The translations under genes were made by a program, and so were the position numbers. This document shows, piece after piece, positions 1 to 7,866 of a stretch of DNA of 64,000 nt. The stretch is from an uncultured Bacteroidia bacterium (GTDB lineage: Bacteria; Bacteroidota; Bacteroidia; Bacteroidales; F082): assembly GCA_902801625.1 (NCBI GenBank), contig CADCJI010000001.1, positions 124,001 through 188,000 of the forward strand, in the 5' to 3' direction. Below the pieces are notes generated by a model. That model saw nothing but the letters and a program-made list of their open reading frames with translations, was not told the DNA's origin and did not search any database. Position 1 is the stretch's first letter, and every line of letters starts with the position of its first letter.

Positions 1-2
1 AT

Positions 3-557
3 GAAGGCTATCCTACAAGTAGAAGAGCGACTTTGTTTTTCAGAAGACTATTGGAGAATGAGTCGTTTAGGGAACAATTCGTCCATCGGTTCAATGAGCT
101 GGTTTCCACGAGATTTGCCTATCAGAACACCAAACCTTATTACGACTATATCAAAGAGCAGCTTCAAGACGAGGTGCCCAATCAGGTTGAGCGGTTCCAT
201 TGTCCTGGATCCTATTCCTCATGGGAGAATTATTGCATGCCTGTGATTGACTTTTTCCTAAGAGAAAGACCGGATAATATCCTTGAGGCATTGGATGACT
301 TCGTATCGGTGGATGAATTCTTAACTTCTGTTTTGGGTTGCTATCCTAATCCTTTCTCTGATGAGATTCACATTGCAACCGAAGCAGAGGGTTTTGGAAT
401 AAAAGAAGTCGTAATTTATGATATGTTGGGCAGGAAAGTGTTTTCCGAGGCGGTTGTTGCCGAAAACTGTAATGAAATCACCCTCAATCCTGAATTGCCT
501 GCTGGCGTCTATGTGCTGAAAATGGGTGACCATTCGCAGCGCATCGTGCGGTATTAA
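3..557 (+). CDS. CotH-like T9SS cargo protein, 3' fragment
   Basis: This is the last 184 codons of a gene that begins before the window: the frame is open from base 3 and the only start-like codon is an internal TTG at 33. The N-terminal part (RRLLENESFREQFVHRF, then YDYIKEQL) resembles the end of CotH-kinase domain proteins, which are often secreted in Bacteroidota. The last 75 residues form a T9SS type A sorting domain: GCYPNPFSDEIHI, VVIYDMLGRKV, and LPAGVYVLKMG near the end. It would be exported to the periplasm, moved across the outer membrane by T9SS and anchored or released. Its stop codon lies on the palindrome TTAA shared with the stop of the convergent gene. The CotH assignment is moderately sure; the sorting domain is very sure. 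Confidence 0.8.
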   Translation, partial: EGYPTSRRATLFFRRLLENESFREQFVHRFNELVSTRFAYQNTKPYYDYIKEQLQDEVPNQVERFHCPGSYSSWENYCMPVIDFFLRERPDNILEALDDFVSVDEFLTSVLGCYPNPFSDEIHIATEAEGFGIKEVVIYDMLGRKVFSEAVVAENCNEITLNPELPAGVYVLKMGDHSQRIVRY

Positions 558-2239
558 GGTGTTTCCAAGTTAATTACGCCTCTTTTGATTTTGTCGTTGA
601 CAAGCCAACGGGCATCATAAAGGGTCTGTTTCTCCACAGAGATACCATTTTTCGCTGCTTTTTCCTCGATTTGTTGCATGAGGGCAGGCTTCCCTCGAAC
701 TTCTTCCACCATGTCGGCAACGAGCTGTTCCACACGGTCGCGCTTGACTTCTATGTTGGTCATATCACGCATCAAGGGCTTGCCCTCAATGATGTTGTGG
801 GCTTCCATAAGCAACACTTGCTTCACTGTTGCATTTTGGATGACGGTTTGGCAAGTCGACAGATTCCACATCCAAACAGAATCTTTCTTGATCTCGTTGA
901 TTACCAATGTTTCGCGTACTTTTGAGTTGCGCGCTGTTGGAATGCTGTCGCCAGCCAGTTCTGAGAAATAGTGCTCTGGGTCGTTGATGAGGATTTGGTT
1001 GGCTTCTTTCCATGACAGCTTCAAACTGTCCATTAGGCTTTCACGGGTTTTGTTCACCTTGTCATCTTCGACACAGAAATTCATCAAGGCTCTTTCCACG
1101 AAACCGTAGGTGGCCTTGTACATCTGGTTACCCGTCGTGAACCACACCACATAATCGGCATTGAGCACCTTTTCGATGAGGTTTAGGTCTGCGACTGGGG
1201 TTTGGTCTTTATAGCCAGGACCGGAATAAGCCGTCGAGTTGTAGAACCAGAACTCCGATTGCTCAAAGAGCTCATCAAAGGGGATGTAGTAATGCATCCG
1301 CCAAAGATAGGAGTTGCCGATAAACAAAACCTTTGGCTTCTTTACGGCAGAGTCAGTCACCACTGTAACCTCTGCATCATAGAGTCGGTCGTAAGGGTGG
1401 CGTAGATTCCGCAAAAGGTTGAGGTTCATTTCAAGGTCGTGGTCGTCACTTTGGGTGGAGTCGGCACTCTCATGGAAAGGTCCGATGGCCAATTGCGGCA
1501 AAGGCTCTCCTTTCAGTGCTTCCATGTACCGCAGCAGCGAGTCGGCGGCCAGCACCGAGGAGAAGCCCCAGTGGGCTCCAGTTTGCGAGATGAGCGAATA
1601 AGGCAAGGTGTCGGCTTCCTTTAAGGCCTGAAACCAAGAGGTCATCTCAATGTAAGGGAAACTGTTCTCCTCGAATTGGGCGACATAGTATTCTCGGGCG
1701 TTGATGGTGGTGGTATCGTGTTTTCGGTCAGGCAGATGCTCTGGATAAAGGAAACCTTTCTCGGGTGCCATGAACATGAGAAACTCAACGCCATAATCTT
1801 GAAGCACGCCCCTCAGTTTCCACATTAACCTTGCCTCACGGTTGAAAGTCACTCGGGCCGTTTGAGCATCGGGTAGCCAGCGGTACATCTCAGTGCCGTA
1901 ATAGTCGTTCACATTTTGCTCATAATACAGCCAGTTGTGCTTGCCTGCCACGATGTCGTGGGCGTAGGTCTTGCGGTAGAAGTCCCAAAGGTATTGGTTG
2001 TAAAGCCTGATGACGGGTTCCCTGAAGCCAAAACGCTCGCTGAGTTGTTGCTCCATCTGCTTTTGGTAGTCGCCTGTGCGGAAATCCTTGAGGCTCAAAA
2101 GGGGATAAGGCGTGCTAGGATAGAAGCCTTTCAGTGGTTCCATCTTCACCCAGCCTGTGCGCTTCTGCACCATGGGCGCAAAGAGCAGCAACATCAGGAT
2201 GATGAACAGAATCAAGTCGTATTTAGGCTTCTTTCCCAT
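554..2239 (-). CDS. AlgX/AlgJ-like SGNH protein (long type, copy 2)
   Basis: A 561-residue protein, last gene of the six-gene acetylation operon. The start is set at MGKKPKYDLI because the gene ahead ends 5 nt upstream; the frame is open further but that would overlap. One N-terminal membrane segment (about residues 9-24) suggests a periplasmic domain tethered to the inner membrane. Family motifs are GFREPVIRLYNQ (about 71-82), the His motif TGAHW (H223) and the Ser motif LFIGNS (S310). In AlgX and AlgJ the triad is Asp-x-His plus Ser; here the Asp is Gly221. Two helical segments near the C-terminus (about 455-485 and 520-550) repeat a motif shared by all four paralogues. Likely role: O-acetylation of an exported polysaccharide with the neighbouring MBOAT proteins. 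It is closest to the first gene of the operon. Confidence 0.75.
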   Translation of the reverse strand: MGKKPKYDLILFIILMLLLFAPMVQKRTGWVKMEPLKGFYPSTPYPLLSLKDFRTGDYQKQMEQQLSERFGFREPVIRLYNQYLWDFYRKTYAHDIVAGKHNWLYYEQNVNDYYGTEMYRWLPDAQTARVTFNREARLMWKLRGVLQDYGVEFLMFMAPEKGFLYPEHLPDRKHDTTTINAREYYVAQFEENSFPYIEMTSWFQALKEADTLPYSLISQTGAHWGFSSVLAADSLLRYMEALKGEPLPQLAIGPFHESADSTQSDDHDLEMNLNLLRNLRHPYDRLYDAEVTVVTDSAVKKPKVLFIGNSYLWRMHYYIPFDELFEQSEFWFYNSTAYSGPGYKDQTPVADLNLIEKVLNADYVVWFTTGNQMYKATYGFVERALMNFCVEDDKVNKTRESLMDSLKLSWKEANQILINDPEHYFSELAGDSIPTARNSKVRETLVINEIKKDSVWMWNLSTCQTVIQNATVKQVLLMEAHNIIEGKPLMRDMTNIEVKRDRVEQLVADMVEEVRGKPALMQQIEEKAAKNGISVEKQTLYDARWLVNDKIKRGVINLETP

Positions 2240-2244
2240 TGAGT

Positions 2245-3576
2245 TTAGTTCTGTTGCTTTTGTTTGTCTGTCTCGATGGCATAGATGGCATTGAGACGAA
2301 GCATTTCGTCGAGGTCGATGCCGCGTTCCACGGCCTGTTGCTTGACGCTTTCGAACCATTCGGGCGTGTTCTTGATGTTTTGGATGATGTTTTGGATGCG
2401 CAGTTCCTCGCCTTCAGCGTCGCGGTCGACGAAGGCGTGTTGGGCGGTCTCGCAGAAGCCGAACATGTAGTCGTAGGCGTAGACAGAAGTGGTGATGACC
2501 ATCACCAGGTCGACTTCGTCAATCACTTTGTACACGTCGGGATAGTATTTCACCTTGCCCAGGAACTCAATGTTCTTTGTGATGACCTCGTCGTTGTATT
2601 TCCAGTATTCGCAACGGTCGAAAGCATCAGCGAAAGTTGATTCATGCAGCTGTATGAAATAACTGTCGGCAATCACGAGGATGTTGGGTTTGCGGAGTGT
2701 GGTGTCGCTGAGTGCCATGATAGGTTGAGGTATGGCGGGTTTCCTAATGGGCAGCAATAGGTTCATCAGTGATTCTATTTCACCGTCTTGCTTCGAGTAT
2801 TTGGTGGTCAAGTTCTCGTCCACACAAACGATGTGGGGCATCTCCTGCCCGATGAGGCTTCCGATCTTTGTTAGAATAGAATCCGACACAAAAGGAATGG
2901 TGCTTTCTGCCCAGTGCGTGCCATAGCGGCTGTACAAGGGGTATTTCGTCTTCCCTTTCAGCGACTTGAAATAACTAAGGAAATCAATGTGCGGGATGCC
3001 GTTTTCCTTGAAGAGTTGGGTGTAGTAGTCCTGCACGCAGAATGACATGATGGAGTTTTGGTATTCTTGCGGCATGTATTCGGGATAGACCCAGGTCTTG
3101 GAAGGGGCTTCCACGAAAAGGAAAGCGGTGTTGTGGTGCTTCAGGCTGTCGATGAGCACCAAAGTCTTTTCGATGTCTTTTTGTGCCTTCGTTTTGAAGT
3201 ATTCCTCTGAGCCATAGCAGTCTTTCAGCGTTTTGCCCTTGATTTCGTTGAGATAGATTTGGAGATACATCTCTTTGTTGAGTCCAGGGACGAGGGTGTT
3301 GTTGGTTGATTTGCCAAACAATGAGAATAGGCTTTGGTTGTATGACCTGATGCACACCTCTCGAAAGCCGCTGTTGCGCTTGGCATGGTCGGTCAGGTAG
3401 TTTTGGAAGGTGCCGTCGTAGTAGGTCTTGAACGACAACTTAACAGGTTGCTCGTCGGGAACATAACCAGCCAAAGGTTTCATCTTGATGACATGGGTGA
3501 AGCCTTGAAGCAGGATGGCAGTAAATGCCACAAGAATGATAATGAACTGTATGAGGAAGTATGGTTTCTTGTTCAT
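2245..3576 (-). CDS. AlgX/AlgJ-like SGNH protein (short type, copy 2)
   Basis: A 443-residue protein with one N-terminal membrane segment (about residues 7-25) and a periplasmic SGNH-like domain. Visible motifs are GFREVCIRSYNQ (about 70-81), YGTHW with H221, and VIADSYF with S305. The Asp expected two residues before the His is Gly219. The C-terminus carries one copy of the helical motif TPEWFESVKQQAVERGID. It is the paralogue of the gene at 5024-6376; both share an N-terminus ending QGFTHV and the phrase PHIDF before the His motif. It starts 3 nt after the MBOAT gene upstream, so the pair is almost certainly co-translated, as AlgI and AlgJ are in alginate acetylation. The substrate is unknown. 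Confidence 0.75.
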   Translation of the reverse strand: MNKKPYFLIQFIIILVAFTAILLQGFTHVIKMKPLAGYVPDEQPVKLSFKTYYDGTFQNYLTDHAKRNSGFREVCIRSYNQSLFSLFGKSTNNTLVPGLNKEMYLQIYLNEIKGKTLKDCYGSEEYFKTKAQKDIEKTLVLIDSLKHHNTAFLFVEAPSKTWVYPEYMPQEYQNSIMSFCVQDYYTQLFKENGIPHIDFLSYFKSLKGKTKYPLYSRYGTHWAESTIPFVSDSILTKIGSLIGQEMPHIVCVDENLTTKYSKQDGEIESLMNLLLPIRKPAIPQPIMALSDTTLRKPNILVIADSYFIQLHESTFADAFDRCEYWKYNDEVITKNIEFLGKVKYYPDVYKVIDEVDLVMVITTSVYAYDYMFGFCETAQHAFVDRDAEGEELRIQNIIQNIKNTPEWFESVKQQAVERGIDLDEMLRLNAIYAIETDKQKQQN

Positions 3577-3579
3577 GGC

Positions 3580-5010
3580 TCAGAATCTAAAGTAAATGAA
3601 GGGGTTGAAATCGGAAACGCACAATGAACCTGCTGAGAGGATGAACAAGACCAAGGTGATGGCAAACATGGTCCACGAGAGCGGTTTGGAGTAGCTGTCG
3701 GCGAAAATGCGGTCCTGAAGCTTTTGTCCGAAGGGTAGCAATGTGAGGAAGGAGAACACGACGGCAAGGACGAAGATGCACCAGAACTGTGCGTCGCCAG
3801 CCACCGTCAAGCCACCTTTGAAAGCGAACAATGCTTGATAGAACGCGCCTGCATCGGCTGCCGTGTCGACGCGGAAGAGCACCCAACCCATGGCCACCAG
3901 GAAGAAGGTGATGACGACGGAGGGTAGCATGCCTATTTTCTTTAGGGCATTTTTGAGGAAGAGTTTGTCGGCGCAGATGAACAAACCATGGAAAGCGCCC
4001 CAAAGGACGAAGTTCCACGAAGCTCCGTGCCAGAGTCCTGAAAGAAGGAAACAGAGCCACAGATTGAAATACATGCGTCCCTTGCCTTTGCGGTTGCCGC
4101 CAAGCGGGATGTAGAGGTAGTTCATGATGAAGTTGCCCAAGGTCATGTGCCAGCGTTTCCAAAACTCGGTGACGCTGCGGCTGGTGTAGGGGTCGTTGAA
4201 GTTCTCGGGGAAGCGGAATCCCATCATCTTACCGAGACCGATGGCCATGTCGCTGTAGCCCGAGAAGTCGAAGTAGATCTGGAAGGTGTAGGCGAGGATG
4301 CCAATCCACGCCGTGCCTGTAGCCAAGTCGCCGTATGCCATGCCAAACACTTGGTCGGCGTAGAGTGCCATAGTGTTGGCGATGAGCACTTTCTTTGCCA
4401 AACCGATGACGAAGCGGTAGAAACCCACCACGCGGTTCTCCATCGTGCTTGTGCGTGAGACCAGTTGGGCAGCTACGCTGTTGTAGTTGACAATAGGACC
4501 TGCGATGAGTTGCGGGAACATCATGATATACAGCACATAATCAGTCAGTTTCTGGCTAGGCGGTGTCGTTCCACGATACACATCGATGGTGTAGGTGATG
4601 GATTGGAAAGTGAAGAACGAGATGCCAATAGGCAAGGCCACCTTCATCCAACCGATAGGTTCATGGTGTGCCCAACTCAAGATGGTGTTGAGGTTCTCCA
4701 TGAAGAAGTTGGCGTATTTGAAATAGAGCAGCAGCCCCAAGGCCATAATCACAGAAATGGCACATAGGATTTTTTTCTTTGTTGTAGAGACGGTGTGTAC
4801 ACCGTCTGTACGCCCCATCGCCCTGACGATGAAATAATTGATAACGCATTCGCCGACAAGTAGAAACACAAAGTCGGGGGCACCGTAGGCATAAAACACG
4901 ATGGAGAAGAGCAGGAGCGTGTAGTTTCTGAATTTCTGCGGTGTGATGAAATAGGCTATCAAGAAGATAGGCAGAAAAAAGAAAAGGAAAATGTTGCTGC
5001 TGAATACCAT
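3580..5010 (-). CDS. MBOAT family O-acyltransferase, AlgI-like (copy 2)
   Basis: A 476-residue polytopic membrane protein of the AlgI class, which moves acyl groups from a cytoplasmic donor across the inner membrane. It begins MVFSSNIFLFFFLPIFL, the usual family start. It contains PIGISFFTFQSITY, FPQLIAGPIV, EFWKRWHMTLG, YIPLGG and the MBOAT histidine motif LSGLWHGASWN. Length fits AlgI (about 480-520). Compared with its paralogue at 6379-7848, it has a longer cytoplasmic loop near residue 70 reading RTDGVHTVSTT. That loop is encoded by a 28-bp palindrome found elsewhere in the window, so it looks like a tolerated insertion. Its partner is probably the SGNH protein that starts 3 nt downstream. 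Confidence 0.9.
   Translation of the reverse strand: MVFSSNIFLFFFLPIFLIAYFITPQKFRNYTLLLFSIVFYAYGAPDFVFLLVGECVINYFIVRAMGRTDGVHTVSTTKKKILCAISVIMALGLLLYFKYANFFMENLNTILSWAHHEPIGWMKVALPIGISFFTFQSITYTIDVYRGTTPPSQKLTDYVLYIMMFPQLIAGPIVNYNSVAAQLVSRTSTMENRVVGFYRFVIGLAKKVLIANTMALYADQVFGMAYGDLATGTAWIGILAYTFQIYFDFSGYSDMAIGLGKMMGFRFPENFNDPYTSRSVTEFWKRWHMTLGNFIMNYLYIPLGGNRKGKGRMYFNLWLCFLLSGLWHGASWNFVLWGAFHGLFICADKLFLKNALKKIGMLPSVVITFFLVAMGWVLFRVDTAADAGAFYQALFAFKGGLTVAGDAQFWCIFVLAVVFSFLTLLPFGQKLQDRIFADSYSKPLSWTMFAITLVLFILSAGSLCVSDFNPFIYFRF
4784..4811. repeat. 28-bp palindrome inside MBOAT gene
   Basis: Member of the GTAGAGAC/GTCTCTAC family, here with one arm altered (ends GTCTGTAC). The core is GGTGTGTACACC. 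It sits in frame in the MBOAT gene and codes for GVHTVST. The paralogous gene in the same operon lacks it. Confidence 0.85.
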
Positions 5011-5023
5011 AAGTTATTCTTAT

Positions 5024-6376
5024 TTAGGGTTGGTTATTGTTATCTTGTTCGTTCTTTTGCATTTGAAAGACATACGCAGCGTTCAACCTTAGGTTTTCTT
5101 CTACGCTGATGCCGCGTTCTTGGGCTTGTTGCTGTATGACTCCGAACCATTCCGGGTCTTTTTTGATCGACTCCATAATGGAAAGGATGGCTTCTTGTTC
5201 TTGGGTGCCGCCATTGGCATAAAGCTCCAAGGCAGATTGGGTAAAGCCGCTCATGTAGTTAAGCAGGTAGTTGGAGGTGTAAAGTGCAATCACGATGTCG
5301 GCCTGTTTCAAAGTCTCTGCCGTGCCAAAGAGCTGGTTGAGGTATTTCCAGTTCAACTCAGGTCTTGAAGATATGGAAGTTTGGTTATAGAGCCAGAAAT
5401 CCCATTGTTTGAAGGCATTGACGAAGCAGGAACCTTGCAACGGCGTGAAATATCCGTCGCCTACGACAAGCAGGTTGGGTCGGTCTTTGCCGATGGTATC
5501 CTGCAAAATAAAAACAGGTCGTGAAACCTTGGGTTTGCACAAGGGCAGAAGAAGGTCGATGTGGGTCTCAAGTTCGCCATCCTGGTCGGAATAATCGCGA
5601 CTAAGGTTGGGGTCGATGACCTCAATGGAGGGAAGTCGGTAGCCTGTCAAAGATTCGAGCTTCCTTAGAATTGAGTCGGCCACAAAAGGAATAGTGGCTT
5701 CGGACCAATGGGAGCCTATGCGCGTGTAAAGCGGGTAGGGGAAACTGTTTTTTATCGTTTTGAAATAGCTGTAGAAATCGATGTGTGGAATGTCGTTTTC
5801 CTTGAAAAGTTGGGCGTAATACTCTGCCAACACGAAATCGGAAATGCTGTCTTTGTAGGCCTCGGGCAAGTATTCTGGATAGACTGCCGGCTTGGTGGGA
5901 CAGAGGACAAACAGGAACTGGGTGCCGTGTTGGCGCATGGTTTCGATGAGTGTAAGGGTTTCCTGCACATTCTTTTTGGCTTCGGCTTTGGCGTTTTCAA
6001 TGGAGCCATATTTTTTCACTAACAGTTTACCTGCGACATCATTGATGTTGCTTTTTAGGAAAAACTCATGACATTTGCCTTCAACCACATTGGGGTTGGC
6101 AATTTCTCCGAAACAGTTGTACTCGACTTGGTTATGGCAACGACTGAAAAACTCCCTAAAGCCCGTGCTTTTTATGGCTTGTTGAGCAAGATAATCCTGA
6201 TAGGAGCCGTCAAGGTAGGTGTTCCAACTCAGATCTTGTTTCTCGACCTTCATTTTATCCGTATAAGGACTTAAAGGCTTCGAAGGCACGACATGCGTAA
6301 AGCCCTGCAGCATGATGGCGGCAAGTAGTACTGTGATACAAGCGAATTGGATAATATAGTGCCGTTGCTTATTCAT
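5024..6376 (-). CDS. AlgX/AlgJ-like SGNH protein (short type, copy 1), active site altered
   Basis: A 450-residue protein with one N-terminal membrane segment and a periplasmic SGNH-like domain, paralogous to 2245-3576. It has GFREFFSRCHNQ (about 72-83) and the His motif RIGSHW with H223. Two of three catalytic positions seem lost: Gly221 replaces the Asp two residues before the His, and the Ser motif reads VVGDGYF, so Gly308 replaces the nucleophile. If the alignment is right, this copy cannot act as a serine esterase and may instead bind polysaccharide or hold the MBOAT partner. The C-terminus has the helical motif DPEWFGVIQQQAQERGIS. It lies 2 nt after the MBOAT gene upstream. Confidence 0.75.
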   Translation of the reverse strand: MNKQRHYIIQFACITVLLAAIMLQGFTHVVPSKPLSPYTDKMKVEKQDLSWNTYLDGSYQDYLAQQAIKSTGFREFFSRCHNQVEYNCFGEIANPNVVEGKCHEFFLKSNINDVAGKLLVKKYGSIENAKAEAKKNVQETLTLIETMRQHGTQFLFVLCPTKPAVYPEYLPEAYKDSISDFVLAEYYAQLFKENDIPHIDFYSYFKTIKNSFPYPLYTRIGSHWSEATIPFVADSILRKLESLTGYRLPSIEVIDPNLSRDYSDQDGELETHIDLLLPLCKPKVSRPVFILQDTIGKDRPNLLVVGDGYFTPLQGSCFVNAFKQWDFWLYNQTSISSRPELNWKYLNQLFGTAETLKQADIVIALYTSNYLLNYMSGFTQSALELYANGGTQEQEAILSIMESIKKDPEWFGVIQQQAQERGISVEENLRLNAAYVFQMQKNEQDNNNQP

Positions 6377-6378
6377 GC

Positions 6379-7848
6379 TTAGAACCTGAAATAAATGAAC
6401 GGGCTGAAGCCGCTAGCGTTCAATGCACCGAGGCAGAATATGAAGGCAAGTATGCTGACAATGAAGGCCACGATGTGTTGCCAACGGTTATACTCGGTGA
6501 AGTAGACCTTGTCTTGAACCTTTAAGCCGAACTTCGAGAGGGTGAAGAACGAGAAGAAGGCGGCCACGATCATGGTCACATAGAGGTGCGGGTTGTCGCC
6601 GAAATGGAAAGGAGCGAAGTCGAAGGCAAACAGGCGCTTGATGAACATCCACGACAGGTCGATGCGCTCGATGCGGAAGAAGCAACGGGTCAACACGATG
6701 ATGAGGAAGGTGAAGAATACTGATGGGATGCGTCCTAGTCGTTCGTTGAACTTTTTCAAGAAGAGTTTGTCGGCACAGATGAAAATGCCTTGCAGGGCAC
6801 CGTAGACCACGAAGTTCCATGCAGCGCCATGCCACAAGCCGCTGATGAGGAAGCAGAACCAAAGGTTGAAGTATTTGCGGGCTTCGGTCTTCACGCGGCT
6901 GCCGCCCAGGGGGAAGTAGAGGTAGTTCTTGATGAACACGCTGAAGGTTTGGTGCCAACGCCTCCAAAACTCAGAGATGGTGGTGGATACATACGGGTTG
7001 TCGAAGTTCTCTGGGAACTTGAAACCCATCATGCGACCCAAACCGATGGCCATGTCAGAATATCCTGCAAAGTCGAAATAGATCTGGAAGGTGAAGGCAA
7101 AGATGGCTATCCAAGCGCTAGTGGAGTCGATGGTCGCAATTTTATTGGCGATGTCGGCCAATTGGGCGGAGGTCAGCACATCGTAGTTTGAAGGTCCCAA
7201 GATTTGGTCGACTTGAAAACCGATGACATCAGCAATAAGGATCTTTTTGCACAAACCGATGACGAAACGATAGAAGCCATGCAACCTGTCTGTATAGAGC
7301 GACTCGCGGTTACGAATCTGGTCGGCAATGTCGCAGTAGCGCACGATGGGACCGGCAATCAGTTGCGGGAACATGACGATGTAGAGCATGTAGTCGCTCA
7401 GCCGTTGCATCGGCTCGTTCACTTTGCGGTAAGTGTCCAAGGTGTAGGTGACGCTTTGGAATGAGAAGAACGAGATGCCTATGGGCAGCAGGATTTTGGT
7501 CCATTGCAGCGGTTCGGCGTGGAACCAGCCCAACACCGAGTTGATGTTCTGCATGGTGAAGTTGCCATACTTGAAGTAGAACAGCAATCCAATACTGATG
7601 GCGATGGAGATGCCGCAAAGTAGTTTTTTCAGTCCGGGTTTCTCGGTTTTGTTCATCCACCGCACCAGGTAGAAGTTGGCGATGACCGACACGATGAGGT
7701 GGATGATGAACTCGGGCGCGCCCCAGGCATAGAACACCAGCGAGGCAAGTAGCAGAAAGTAGTTGCGACCTTTCCTCGGTAAGATGAAGTACACGAGGAA
7801 GAAGATGGGCATGAAGTAGAGTAGGAATATGTTGCTGCTGAATACCAT
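6379..7848 (-). CDS. MBOAT family O-acyltransferase, AlgI-like (copy 1)
   Basis: A 489-residue polytopic inner-membrane acyltransferase of the AlgI class. It begins MVFSSNIFLLYFMPIFF and contains PIGISFFSFQSVTY, FPQLIAGPIV, EFWRRWHQTFS, YFPLGGSR and the catalytic-histidine motif ISGLWHGAAWN. It is clearly related to the MBOAT gene at 3580-5010 but has a longer region around residues 215-235 (after DQILGP) and lacks the palindrome-encoded loop. It follows the long SGNH gene by 18 nt and precedes the short SGNH gene by 2 nt. Expected role: supply acetyl groups across the membrane for modification of an envelope or extracellular glycan. Confidence 0.9.
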   Translation of the reverse strand: MVFSSNIFLLYFMPIFFLVYFILPRKGRNYFLLLASLVFYAWGAPEFIIHLIVSVIANFYLVRWMNKTEKPGLKKLLCGISIAISIGLLFYFKYGNFTMQNINSVLGWFHAEPLQWTKILLPIGISFFSFQSVTYTLDTYRKVNEPMQRLSDYMLYIVMFPQLIAGPIVRYCDIADQIRNRESLYTDRLHGFYRFVIGLCKKILIADVIGFQVDQILGPSNYDVLTSAQLADIANKIATIDSTSAWIAIFAFTFQIYFDFAGYSDMAIGLGRMMGFKFPENFDNPYVSTTISEFWRRWHQTFSVFIKNYLYFPLGGSRVKTEARKYFNLWFCFLISGLWHGAAWNFVVYGALQGIFICADKLFLKKFNERLGRIPSVFFTFLIIVLTRCFFRIERIDLSWMFIKRLFAFDFAPFHFGDNPHLYVTMIVAAFFSFFTLSKFGLKVQDKVYFTEYNRWQHIVAFIVSILAFIFCLGALNASGFSPFIYFRF

Positions 7849-7866
7849 ATATTGCGTCTTAACTTG

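Noticed and set aside
1-246. 81-codon frame starting at the first base
   Set aside because: It conflicts with the CotH-like/T9SS frame, which is open across the same bases and has recognised motifs.
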